Of a stretch of DNA of 7,904 bases, positions 1 to 6,598 are shown piece after piece. The stretch is from contig JAOZHK010000076.1 in assembly GCA_026014905.1 (NCBI GenBank), forward strand, positions 1-7,904. The letters are read 5' to 3'. Source of the stretch: Candidatus Bathyarchaeota archaeon. Its GTDB lineage: Archaea; Thermoproteota; Bathyarchaeia; RBG-16-48-13; GCA-020355125. The notes beneath the pieces were generated by a model. The model was not told the DNA's origin. It ran no database searches and saw only the letters and a program-made list of their open reading frames with translations. Both the position numbers and the translations under genes were made by a program. How positions within the stretch are numbered: position 1 is the first letter of the stretch; each line of letters begins with the position of its first letter.

Positions 1-1577
1 TGGTTAATGCCCATCCCCACACGGATTGTGAAGGGACAATAGCTGTTGTCCATAATGGCATTATCGAAAATTTCATTGAGCTTAAAGAGGAATTAGTTAG
101 TAAAGGACATATCATTGCTTCACGAACAGACACCGAAGTCATTCCTCACCTGATTGAGGATAACATCAACCAAGGTCAGGAATTAACAGAAAGTATTCGT
201 AACGCCTTAACAAGACTCGCAGGTTCGTACGCACTGGCCATTCTTTCGACGAAAGAACCCAATCGGATCTTTTTTGCACGAAATGAAAGTCCCTTGGTCA
301 TTGGAGTTTCTGATCATGGAACCTATATCTCCTCTGATATCCCGACTCTTCTTCCCCTAACCCGACAGGTCCTGGATCTTCATAATGGTGAATATGGGAC
401 TATCGCTCAAGGCACCGTCACTCTTCAAAATATTCGTGATGCTACTTCAATTACAAGACCCTTTCGAACAATCGATTGGACCATTGAGATGGCGCAGAAG
501 CAGGGGTATCCGCATTTTATGCTAAAGGAGATCCATGAACAACCCCGCGCGCTTCAAGATGTTTTACGATTACAGCACCGATACATTGATTTAATTACGA
601 CATTTTTAGACCGATCCAAAGAAATTTATCTTCTGGCGTGTGGAACTTCATACAACGCTTGTCTTGCTGCGTCTTACATGTTCTCGAATCTGTGTAACAT
701 GGCCACTCATCCAATAATTGCCTCAGAATTTATCGATCAATTTGGGGATGCAGTTAACATTGAGAGTACAATTTTAGCCGTGAGTCAAAGTGGAGAAACT
801 GCTGATACCTTGCGGTCCATCGATCACGCCCGTTTTCGGGCTGCCACCATTCTCGGGTTAACAAATACCATTGGTTCAAGTATCACTCGAGTATCGCGCG
901 CGTATATTTGTCAACAATCTGGCCCCGAAATTGGCGTCGCGGCAACCAAGACTTTCACTGCGCAACTTTTAGTTTTAGCTCAAATCGGATTAGGTCTGGC
1001 CAAACTCCGAGGAAAAGTCTCACAAGATCGTATTGATGAGCTGCAATTGCAAATTCAAGGAATCCCTAACCTCGTGCAAACGGTTATTGATACACAACAA
1101 GAAAAAGTCCAACAACTGGCCCTGAAATATCGCGATACTTCATGTTTCTACTTTCTGGGACGTGGTATAAGTACCGCCACCGCATACGAAGGTCGCTTGA
1201 AGCTATTAGAACTCGCCTATATTCCCTCCATCGCTTATCCTGCCGGTGAAAGCAAACACGGTCCTATAAGCTTGATAGAACCTGGATTCCCGGTGATCTT
1301 TCTCTGTCCCCCCGATAACACGCGGAAAGGACTGATTGGTAACATCATGGAAATGAAGGCTCGTGGAGCCAATATCATTGCGATCGTTGATGTTCAAGAT
1401 GATGAAATCAAAAAACTAGCCGATGATTATATTGAGATCCCTTCCGGAATTCACAGCCTACTTTCACCTATTCCTTACTCTCTCCCACTGCAGCTCTTCG
1501 CATATTATATGGCGATCAGTAGGGAGTGTGACCCGGATAAACCGCGTAATCTGGCAAAATCTGTAACTGTACTCTAA
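1..1577 (+). CDS. glmS: Glucosamine-6-phosphate synthase (glutamine-hydrolysing), 5'-truncated by the window edge
   Basis: This enzyme makes glucosamine-6-phosphate from fructose-6-phosphate and glutamine, the first step to UDP-N-acetylglucosamine for archaeal glycans and cell envelope; it is cytosolic. The frame is open from base 3, so only the first 70-80 residues, including the catalytic N-terminal Cys of the glutaminase domain, lie outside. Visible at once is the glutaminase signature VNAHPHTDC followed by GTIAVVHNGIIENF and RTDTEVIPHLIE. Two sugar-isomerase (SIS) domains follow: LLACGTSYNACLAA (about 632-670) and SQSGETADT (about 784-810) in the first, and the AYEGRLKLLE and ESKHGPISL stretches (about 1180-1275) in the second. 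It closes with the typical GlmS ending PRNLAKSVTVL and a TAA stop. About 524 residues are present against roughly 600 in the family. An internal TTG at 294 could be misread as the start, but the upstream part is clearly conserved. Family assignment is secure. Confidence 0.96.
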   Translation, partial: VNAHPHTDCEGTIAVVHNGIIENFIELKEELVSKGHIIASRTDTEVIPHLIEDNINQGQELTESIRNALTRLAGSYALAILSTKEPNRIFFARNESPLVIGVSDHGTYISSDIPTLLPLTRQVLDLHNGEYGTIAQGTVTLQNIRDATSITRPFRTIDWTIEMAQKQGYPHFMLKEIHEQPRALQDVLRLQHRYIDLITTFLDRSKEIYLLACGTSYNACLAASYMFSNLCNMATHPIIASEFIDQFGDAVNIESTILAVSQSGETADTLRSIDHARFRAATILGLTNTIGSSITRVSRAYICQQSGPEIGVAATKTFTAQLLVLAQIGLGLAKLRGKVSQDRIDELQLQIQGIPNLVQTVIDTQQEKVQQLALKYRDTSCFYFLGRGISTATAYEGRLKLLELAYIPSIAYPAGESKHGPISLIEPGFPVIFLCPPDNTRKGLIGNIMEMKARGANIIAIVDVQDDEIKKLADDYIEIPSGIHSLLSPIPYSLPLQLFAYYMAISRECDPDKPRNLAKSVTVL

Positions 1578-1581
1578 CATG

Positions 1582-1728
1582 CTCAAAGCCCGCTCACCTA
1601 TACATATTCTTAGACACAATCAATTCATGCGCATGTGTACGTTGTTTTACATGTTGGTGAACTGTATCTTTATTAATTAGGGTGTTCTTAGGCAGGTGAG
1701 CTTTAACATAATAATTATGGGCTTTGAG
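1582..1728 (+). promoter_or_regulatory. Long interrupted inverted repeat in the glmS-rps17e gap, overlapping the rps17e RBS
   Basis: CTCAAAGCCC (1582-1591) is perfectly complementary to GGGCTTTGAG (1719-1728). Directly inside it, GCTCACCT (1592-1599) is perfectly complementary to AGGTGAGC (1694-1701). The two blocks are adjacent on the left but separated by 17 A/T-rich bases on the right (1702-1718), giving 18 pairs with one large bulge. The loop contains the 10-base palindrome CATGCGCATG (1626-1635) and a direct repeat TTCTTAG (1607-1613 and 1685-1691). The outer right arm ends within GAGGA, the likely Shine-Dalgarno of rps17e, so folding in a transcript reading through from glmS would partly hide that site. 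It could be an RNA leader switch, a structured small RNA, a processing or termination signal, or a small terminal-inverted-repeat remnant. The complementarity is seen; the function is inferred. This entry accounts for most of the gap between the two genes. Confidence 0.55.
1669..1676 (+). promoter_or_regulatory. Possible TATA box for rps17e
   Basis: TTTATTAA resembles an archaeal TATA element. A start site about 25 bases downstream, near 1698, would give rps17e a leader of roughly 40 bases containing its RBS but lacking the left arm of the inverted repeat. The A/T-rich stretch 1702-1718 is an alternative box. Weak consensus only. Confidence 0.3.
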
Positions 1729-1730
1729 GA
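1726..1730 (+). promoter_or_regulatory. Ribosome binding site deciding the TTG start of rps17e
   Basis: GAGGA lies nine bases before the TTG at 1740, a good Shine-Dalgarno spacing. It supports a non-ATG start, which also gives the Met-Gly beginning usual for this family. Its GAG is part of the right arm of the inverted repeat described for 1582-1728. Confidence 0.6.
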
Positions 1731-1739
1731 ATTCATAGT

Positions 1740-1934
1740 TTGGGTAAATCGCGCAAGATTAAGATTAAAAGATTAGCCGATGAAATTTTCGACAAATATC
1801 CTGAAAGAGTTTCAGTAAGTTATGACGAAAACAAGCAGCTTATTGATGAGATACTTGTGGGATCCTCAAAGACGATTCGCAATATGTTAACAGGTCACCT
1901 TACTCGTCGAATGAATCAGTCAGTACCTCTTTAA
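1740..1934 (+). CDS. rps17e: Small-subunit ribosomal protein eS17 (S17e)
   Basis: This is a 64-residue basic protein matching the eS17 family of the archaeal and eukaryotic 30S/40S subunit, a small helical RNA-binding protein on the ribosome surface. The family pattern is visible throughout: MGxxR at the N-terminus, IKRLADEI (residues 8-15), the DENKQLIDE segment (29-37), and SKTIRN...GHLTRR (43-57), corresponding to the usual SKxxRNxxAGYxTR. Length is as expected for archaea (about 60-70). The start is TTG, with GAGGA nine bases upstream; no better upstream start keeps the family beginning. It is more divergent than usual: family members often begin MGNIR or MGRIR, here MGKSR, and the normally conserved AGY is TGH. 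It stands alone, with no other ribosomal gene in the window; glmS is upstream and a ubiquitin-like gene 117 bases downstream. Functional assignment is confident despite the divergence. Confidence 0.85.
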   Translation: MGKSRKIKIKRLADEIFDKYPERVSVSYDENKQLIDEILVGSSKTIRNMLTGHLTRRMNQSVPL

Positions 1935-2051
1935 GGCTCTAAGTGTTTATGTGAAGTTGAATCTTTTCATAAATGAATATTGTTTTGTATGGATTCTACA
2001 TTTTTGTTTAGCAAACTTGTATAGCACGTTCTAGATCACGAGGTCTGAATA
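1935..2051 (+). other. Intergenic gap rps17e to ubiquitin-like gene; T-tract and weak TATA-like element
   Basis: There is no open frame of note here. A T-rich run around 2001-2009 (five T, then GTTT) could serve as an archaeal oligo-T terminator for rps17e. TTCATAAATG near 1966-1975 could be a TATA-like box for the next gene. Neither is strong. The gap length suggests that the two genes may be transcribed separately. Confidence 0.25.
2040..2044 (+). promoter_or_regulatory. Ribosome binding site deciding the TTG start of the ubiquitin-like gene
   Basis: GAGGT, complementary to the 16S rRNA tail, sits seven bases before the TTG at 2052. This fixes a non-ATG start for the small protein downstream. 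Confidence 0.6.
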
Positions 2052-2321
2052 TTGCCCATAAAAGTTGTTTTCATCGGGTGGCTTGAACGTCTGAAGGCTC
2101 CTGTGATTAATAATGAAGAACAATCGCTAACTATTGATGATTTGATACATTATTTACCCGGGCTTGTCGGGAATGCGGGAGTATTCAATACCAAGATTGC
2201 TTTGGCTTCAAGCACGATAATCCTTGTTAACAACTGTGATATCAACTTGTTAAACGGTTTTCAAACAAAGCTGATGAATAGTGATACTGTAACGATCATT
2301 CCTATCAGTCATGGAGGATAA
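2052..2321 (+). CDS. Ubiquitin-fold sulfur carrier / modifier of the MoaD/ThiS/Urm1 (SAMP) type
   Basis: An 89-residue protein with the layout of a beta-grasp sulfur carrier: a first strand IKVVFIGWLERL (residues 3-14), a helix region SLTIDDLIHYLP (25-36), then IILVNNCDINLLNGFQTKL (about 56-74), DTVTIIPI and a terminal HGG. The segment V-N-x-x-D-I-x-L-L-x-G, followed by D-x-V-x-x-I-P and Gly-Gly, is characteristic of MoaD/Urm1-like proteins. In the family the terminal Gly-Gly is adenylated by an E1-like enzyme (MoeB/ThiF/UbaA type), then carries sulfur for molybdopterin or tRNA thiolation, or is conjugated to target lysines. The His-Gly-Gly ending recalls Urm1 more than typical MoaD, but sequence alone does not separate these roles. 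No E1-like partner, MoaE or tRNA thiolase is in the window. The start is TTG with a good RBS. The gene ends 17 bases before the convergent ilvE. Confidence 0.8.
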   Translation: MPIKVVFIGWLERLKAPVINNEEQSLTIDDLIHYLPGLVGNAGVFNTKIALASSTIILVNNCDINLLNGFQTKLMNSDTVTIIPISHGG

Positions 2322-2338
2322 TGTGATAAGGCAATTGG

Positions 2339-3205
2339 TTAAATGGGGGTTCCGGTTTTCCTTAATAGTTTAAACTGCTCAATGAGCTGGGCAGTTATCG
2401 GTCCCACGTTACCATCGCTTATCAAACGACTATCAACTTCAATTAATGGTACAATTTCGGCGGCTGTTCCTGTTAAGAATGCTTCATCAGCATTGTAAAG
2501 ATCATGTCCGGTAATGTCTGCTTCAGTGATTGGGATCTTGAGTTCTCGTGCGAGATTGATAACCGCTTCTCGTGTGATTCCCATTAGGATGCCTGCGGTT
2601 GCAGGAGGGGTCACGATTTCTCCATGTTTGATAATGAAAATATTGTCGCCGGTACCTTCCGCAATGGTTCCGTTCAAGTTTAGCATGATGGCTTCATCGA
2701 CGTCGGCTTTAATCGCTTCTAATCGGGCAAGAATATTGTTGAGGTAGTTAAGTGACTTTATTCGGGGATTGAGTGCTGTCGTTGCGTTTCGGCGAGTAGA
2801 GGCGATGATAGCCTTTACGTTTTTGCCTTCAAATAATGGTTGAAGATAATCAGTAATGATAATCACTGAAGGATTGGGGCATGTGAGAGGTGATAACCCT
2901 AAAGTGCCTATGCCACGAGTAATCACGACACGGATATAGGCGTTAGTTAACTCATTTTTTCTGAGGGTATTGAGAATCGCCTGTTTCATTTCATGGGTCG
3001 CAATTGGAATTTGAAGATCGATCGATTTTGCCGATTCATAAAGTCGTGTTACGTGTTCGTCAAGTCGAAAAACGCAGCCGTCATAGGCTCGAATTCCTTC
3101 AAAGACGCCATCGCCATAGAGAAATCCATGATCGAATACTGAGATCCGGGCATCTTTTCGGGGGTAATAGTCGCCATCAATATAGATTTGATTTTCGTCA
3201 GGCAC
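2339..3205 (-). CDS. ilvE: Branched-chain amino-acid aminotransferase
   Basis: A PLP-dependent fold-type IV transaminase that converts the 2-keto acids of valine, leucine and isoleucine to the amino acids with glutamate as donor; cytosolic. The family landmarks are present: ISVFDHGFLYGDGVFEGIRAY near the N-terminus, the PLP lysine in PRIKSLNYLNN (Lys about 150), NGTIAEGTGDNIFI, the AGILMGITREAV phosphate-binding region, and FLTGTAAEIVPL near the C-terminus. Length of about 288 residues fits. Two starts are possible. The longest frame begins with TTG at 3217, but GTG at 3205 has GGTGA (3215-3211) five bases before it, leaves a short leader after the predicted TATA box, and gives an N-terminus closer to known archaeal proteins, so I chose it. 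It is the last gene of the leuA-ilvD-ilvE group but is separated from ilvD by about 90 bases with a promoter-like box, so it may also be transcribed on its own. Stop TAA, converging with the ubiquitin-like gene. Confidence 0.94.
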   Translation of the reverse strand: MPDENQIYIDGDYYPRKDARISVFDHGFLYGDGVFEGIRAYDGCVFRLDEHVTRLYESAKSIDLQIPIATHEMKQAILNTLRKNELTNAYIRVVITRGIGTLGLSPLTCPNPSVIIITDYLQPLFEGKNVKAIIASTRRNATTALNPRIKSLNYLNNILARLEAIKADVDEAIMLNLNGTIAEGTGDNIFIIKHGEIVTPPATAGILMGITREAVINLARELKIPITEADITGHDLYNADEAFLTGTAAEIVPLIEVDSRLISDGNVGPITAQLIEQFKLLRKTGTPI

Positions 3206-3244
3206 AGGTTTCACCAATATTTCTAGAGTATGTCATAATATGGT

Positions 3245-3252
3245 ATTATAAA
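3245..3252 (-). promoter_or_regulatory. TATA box for ilvE
   Basis: On the minus strand TTTATAAT lies in the ilvD-ilvE gap, preceded by CCAAACTC, which could act as a BRE. Initiation about 25 bases downstream, near 3222, would give a leader of about 17 bases to the GTG at 3205, or an almost leaderless message from the TTG at 3217. Predicted by sequence and spacing only. Confidence 0.5.
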
Positions 3253-3298
3253 GAGTTTGGTTAATGCTCTTGATGTCCCCGATAGCTTATTATCTTCA

Positions 3299-4924
3299 TC
3301 AGATGTTATTCATGCGACGATAATTCTTGAGAACACCTTGAGGTAGGGGTTTTAACTGGATGCGGAGCTTGTTGCGTCGACGATCGAGCTCAGATTTTTC
3401 GATCAATAAGTCGATTCGTCTTTTCTCTAAGTCAATCTTTATTTGATCGCCGTTTTCTACGAGTGCGATATTTCCTCCTAAAGCTGCTTCTGGTTGGATA
3501 TGTCCAATACAAGGTCCTTTTGATGCGCCAGAAAATCGTCCATCAGTGATCAAGGCAACGTCTTCATCAAGGCCTAAACCACTAATGGCAGAGGTGGGAT
3601 ATAGCATTTCTCTCATTCCAGGTCCTCCGACTTTGCCTTCGTATCGAATCACGATGACACTGCCTTTTTCAACTTCTTCAGTAGCAAAATATTCATTCAC
3701 AGTTTCTTCACTGTCAAATACAAGGGCATTTCCGCAAAAAACTCGTGGAAAATTCGGAGATACTGCAGCTTCCTTGATGACAGCGCCCTCTTCTGCAAGG
3801 TTCCCGTATAGTACTGCTAATCCGCCTGTTGGAGAGTATGGCTTCTCGATTGGTCGAATAACAGTTGCGTCCTTGGTGTGTTCTCCAGTAATGCGGTCAA
3901 AGAGTTTTCCATCGACGGTCCATGTGTTATAGAGAAGCTGGTTTTTCTGTAGTTCACCCATGACTGCCGGGATTCCTCCGGCTCGGTGTAGATCAATCAT
4001 ATATAACTCGGTAGCAGGATTTAATCGGGCTAAATTTGGAGTAGTAGAATTTAAGCGCTCAATTTCATTAAGATCAAACTTGTGTCCAAGTTCTGCAGCA
4101 AAATCAGGGACATGAAGTAACGTATTGGTGGATGCCCCGATAGCCATGTCAACTCGTAACGCATTCTCTATAGTTTGGGGCGTAACGATATCTGTGACTC
4201 GTTGTCCTGTTTGGACCAGCTGCATGATTTGCTGGCCTGAAGTAAATGCAAGGTCTTCTTTGACGGGGTCAAGTGCATGAACGGTTGCACAATATTTCAA
4301 GCTGAGCCCTAACGCTTCGGTGACACATGCCATGCTATTTGCTGTATAGAGCCCCGAGCAGCTTCCTGCTCCAGGGCATGTTCGCTTCACTAATTCCTCA
4401 TACTCACTTCGAGAAATCTTTTTCCGTTCATATTGAGATCGTGCTTCAAATGCGGCTTTCACTCCGAGTCGTCGTTCACCATATTGACCAGGCATCATTG
4501 GTCCGCCTGTTACAAATATGCTAGGGAGATTTATCCGGGCGGCTGCTTTGAGATGGCCAGGCAGGTTTTTATCACACGATGCTATGAACACCGCGCCTTC
4601 AAAAATGCCATGACCACGAATCATCTCCTCAATTGAATCAGCAATGGTTTCTCGACTTGGTAGAGAATATTTCATCCCCGTATGTCCCATAGCGATACCA
4701 TCACAGACAGCGATCGTATGAAATTCGAGGGGGACTCCGCCAGCTAGTCGGATGCCCTCTTTCACTTTCGCTCCTAATTTTTGAAGATGAATGTGGCCTG
4801 GGTTAATTTCATTGAATGAGTTAACAACAGCAATGAAAGGTTTCTCCATTTCACTTTCAGGAATTCCATCTGCATAAAGCAGACATCTAGCAGCGGGAAG
4901 ATCTTTGACTTGTTTTGTGTTCAT
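3299..4924 (-). CDS. ilvD: Dihydroxy-acid dehydratase
   Basis: An iron-sulfur and Mg-dependent dehydratase that converts 2,3-dihydroxyisovalerate and 2,3-dihydroxy-3-methylvalerate to the keto acids of valine and isoleucine; cytosolic. IlvD/Edd motifs are intact: VVNSFNEINPGHIHL (34-47), HTIAVCDGIAMGHTGM (69-84), the cluster/Mg motif SCDKNLPG (116-123; Cys117, Asp118, Lys119), CPGAGSCSGLYTANSM (183-198; Cys183, Cys189), and near the C-terminus GGPGMREMLYPTSAI and ALITDGRFSGASKG. The length, 541 residues, is slightly under the usual 550-570 because the N-terminal stretch before the first motif is short. An upstream extension is ruled out by an in-frame TAG, the stop of leuA. The ATG is preceded by GGAGATGA, encoded in the last leuA codons, so the two genes look translationally coupled, with only three bases between them. 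Assignment is secure; sugar-acid dehydratases of the same superfamily are much less likely given the neighbours. Confidence 0.96.
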   Translation of the reverse strand: MNTKQVKDLPAARCLLYADGIPESEMEKPFIAVVNSFNEINPGHIHLQKLGAKVKEGIRLAGGVPLEFHTIAVCDGIAMGHTGMKYSLPSRETIADSIEEMIRGHGIFEGAVFIASCDKNLPGHLKAAARINLPSIFVTGGPMMPGQYGERRLGVKAAFEARSQYERKKISRSEYEELVKRTCPGAGSCSGLYTANSMACVTEALGLSLKYCATVHALDPVKEDLAFTSGQQIMQLVQTGQRVTDIVTPQTIENALRVDMAIGASTNTLLHVPDFAAELGHKFDLNEIERLNSTTPNLARLNPATELYMIDLHRAGGIPAVMGELQKNQLLYNTWTVDGKLFDRITGEHTKDATVIRPIEKPYSPTGGLAVLYGNLAEEGAVIKEAAVSPNFPRVFCGNALVFDSEETVNEYFATEEVEKGSVIVIRYEGKVGGPGMREMLYPTSAISGLGLDEDVALITDGRFSGASKGPCIGHIQPEAALGGNIALVENGDQIKIDLEKRRIDLLIEKSELDRRRNKLRIQLKPLPQGVLKNYRRMNNI

Positions 4925-4927
4925 GTT

Positions 4928-6458
4928 CTATTCATCTCCAGTATTTTTGTTATTATTTGTGTGTGCCATTAAGACGTTCATTCCACTTAACATGGCTTCA
5001 ACACTTGCCATTACGATGTCTCCATGAGCGCCCATGGAGGAAATCTTTTTTTCTCCCTTTTTGAGATTGACGGCAACCTCGACGAGGGCATCGGTGCCTC
5101 CTGTAATAGCTTTGACTTGATAGTGGTCTAGTTCGATATCTGTGACTTGTCGTATAGCCTTGTGTATTGCGTTTATGGCAGCATCCACAGGTCCGATGCC
5201 GATAGCAGCTTCAGTGAATGCTTCGCTATTTAATTTAATTCGGACAGTTGCGGTGGGAGTAACCCGGTTTCCTGTCATCACTGTCAATTCCTCCAACGTG
5301 ATTGATCGTTGGAGAGGCAGACCCATAACTGCTTCAGCGATAATATAGACATCTGTGTCGGTGAGAGTTTTTCCTTTATCACCGAGGGTTTTCACGCGTG
5401 TGAAGACTTCTTGAACGTGAGTGGGGGAAGGCTTCAATCCCATGTCTTCAAGAAAAGTCTGAATCCCTCGGGTACCGGAGAGTTTACCGGCTGAAAATCT
5501 CCGGTGGACACCCACTAGTTCGGGGGAGATGGGTTCGTAGGTAAGGGGGTGGCTAGTGACACCGTGGGTGTGGATGCCGGCTTCGTGGGTGAAGGCGTTT
5601 TCGCCGACAATGGCTTTGTTCGGCTGCACCAGTACTCCTGTTAATCGAGAGACTAGGTTTGAGAGGTTGTTAAATAATTGTGTTTTAATTGGTAGTTTTA
5701 CTTGATATAATGAGTATAGCGCCATCACGATTTCTTCGAGGGAAGCGTTGCCTGCGCGCTCACCTAATCCATTCACAGTAGCATGGACGCCCCGTGCTCC
5801 TGCTTGAAGGCCGGCTAATGAGTTGGCGACGGCCATGCCAAAGTCGTCGTGGCAATGCACACTGAGTGGTATCGAAGTATGGGCAGTTAATTCGGTGAAC
5901 ATTGCTTTTGTACGCTCAGGGGTTAAAACTCCTACGGTGTCACAGGCACAGAGACGATCGGCTCCTGTCTTTTCCGCAAGTTGAAATACGCGTCTGAGAA
6001 AGAGTTGATCGCTTCGAGTTGCGTCTTCGGCAGAGAACTCCACGATCAATCCGTGATCTTTTGCGTATTGGATGGCTTCCACCGCCATCTCTAAGACCTG
6101 TGCAGGAGTTTTTTGCAGTTTGTATTGATAGTGCATGGGCGACGTAGGGACGACGAGATGGACGCTGTCTGCCTCACTCTGGATGACTGCATCGATATCA
6201 GCTTTTAATGCGCGTGCAAAGCTGCAGATCTCAGCATTTAATTTCTCGTTCACAATGAGACGAATGGCTTCAATTTCTCCTTCACTGGCGATGGCGGAAC
6301 CCGCTTCAATAATGTGGACTCCTAATTCATCCAGTTTCTTTGCTATCAGCAACTTTTTTTCTGGATTTAAGGATACTCCAGGGGTTTGTTCTCCATCGCG
6401 CAGAGTGGTATCTAAAATTTGTATATCTTTTTGGTGGCTAGATAAAACGATACCCCAT
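4928..6458 (-). CDS. leuA: 2-isopropylmalate synthase with an apparent +1 frameshift at its start
   Basis: This enzyme condenses 2-ketoisovalerate with acetyl-CoA, the committed step of leucine synthesis; cytosolic. The frame ending at 4928 contains the synthase core: ILDTTLRDGEQTPGVSLNP (6418-6362), ELGVHIIEAGSA, VHLVVPTSP, EFSAEDATRSD, the metal-binding VHCHDDFGMA, VNGLGERAGNASLEE and GENAFTHEAGIHTHG. A C-terminal regulatory (LeuA dimer) domain then contains GIGPVDAAINAI and GGTDALVEV. Calling a start at the TTG at 6352 would delete the catalytic RDGEQ region, so it is wrong. Upstream the frame is open to a TGA at 6463-6461 with no ATG, GTG or TTG. An ATG at 6458 with GAGAGG six bases before it lies one base out of frame; removing one G from the run 6456-6453 joins them and gives about 509 residues, normal for LeuA. 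The presence of the C-terminal domain favours LeuA over short citramalate synthases, but CimA activity cannot be excluded. Stop TAG. Confidence 0.9.
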
Positions 6459-6464
6459 TTTCAT

Positions 6465-6470
6465 CCTCTC
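6465..6470 (-). promoter_or_regulatory. Ribosome binding site of leuA
   Basis: GAGAGG on the minus strand lies six bases before the ATG at 6458 and directly abuts another ATG at 6464, two codons upstream in the same frame. It is the best RBS in the region and points to initiation here. However, that frame stops at a TAG (6440-6438) after MGYRFI, one base out of register with the conserved leuA frame. Confidence 0.6.
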
Positions 6471-6493
6471 GAACAAGGAACCTGAAACCATCG

Positions 6494-6555
6494 TTCACCT
6501 ATAAAAAACTTATGGAATAGGCGGATGTGTGAGTTTGTATTCTTTTATAGGTGAA
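6494..6555. promoter_or_regulatory. 13-base perfect inverted repeat, candidate operator of the leuA operon
   Basis: TTCACCTATAAAA (6494-6506) recurs as its exact reverse complement at 6543-6555, with 36 bases between. Farther out, GAAACCA (6484-6490) is mirrored by TGGTTTC (6573-6579), and ACCATC precedes both arms at differing distances. Each arm contains a TATA-like CCTATAAAA. The dyad lies between the HTH/ACT regulator and leuA, where binding by that regulator would block TBP access. Alternatively, read-through RNA from the regulator gene could fold here and end at the T6 run (6508-6503 on the minus strand). The repeat is certain; the role is inferred. Confidence 0.55.
6543..6550 (-). promoter_or_regulatory. 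TATA box for the leuA-ilvD operon
   Basis: On the minus strand CTATAAAA, preceded by TTCAC, reads toward leuA. A transcript starting about 25 bases downstream, near 6520, would have a leader of roughly 60 bases to the ATG at 6458. It lies inside the right arm of the inverted repeat. Confidence 0.45.
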
Positions 6556-6598
6556 TATCTGAGATGGTGATTTGGTTTCTAGCTGTCTGGTAAGTTGA

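Noticed and set aside
294..296. TTG as the glmS start
   Set aside because: The frame upstream encodes conserved glutaminase-domain motifs back to the window edge; glmS is truncated, not short.
1582..1728. A miniature inverted-repeat transposon
   Set aside because: The ends are inverted repeats, but I see no matching target-site duplication at the flanks; kept only as an alternative.
1578..1739. A tRNA or known RNA gene in the glmS-rps17e gap
   Set aside because: No T-loop GGTTCRA pattern or cloverleaf could be seen on either strand; only the inverted repeat is supportable.
3546..3932. 128-residue open frame on the plus strand inside ilvD
   Set aside because: It is antisense to a highly conserved part of ilvD, matches no family I recognise, and has composition typical of a shadow frame.
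6350..6352. TTG as the leuA start (474-residue form)
   Set aside because: It removes the catalytic DTTLRDGEQ segment, which is clearly encoded in the same frame upstream.
6135..6485. 116-residue open frame on the plus strand over the leuA 5' part
   Set aside because: It is antisense to the conserved leuA N-terminus and has no recognisable domain or RBS.
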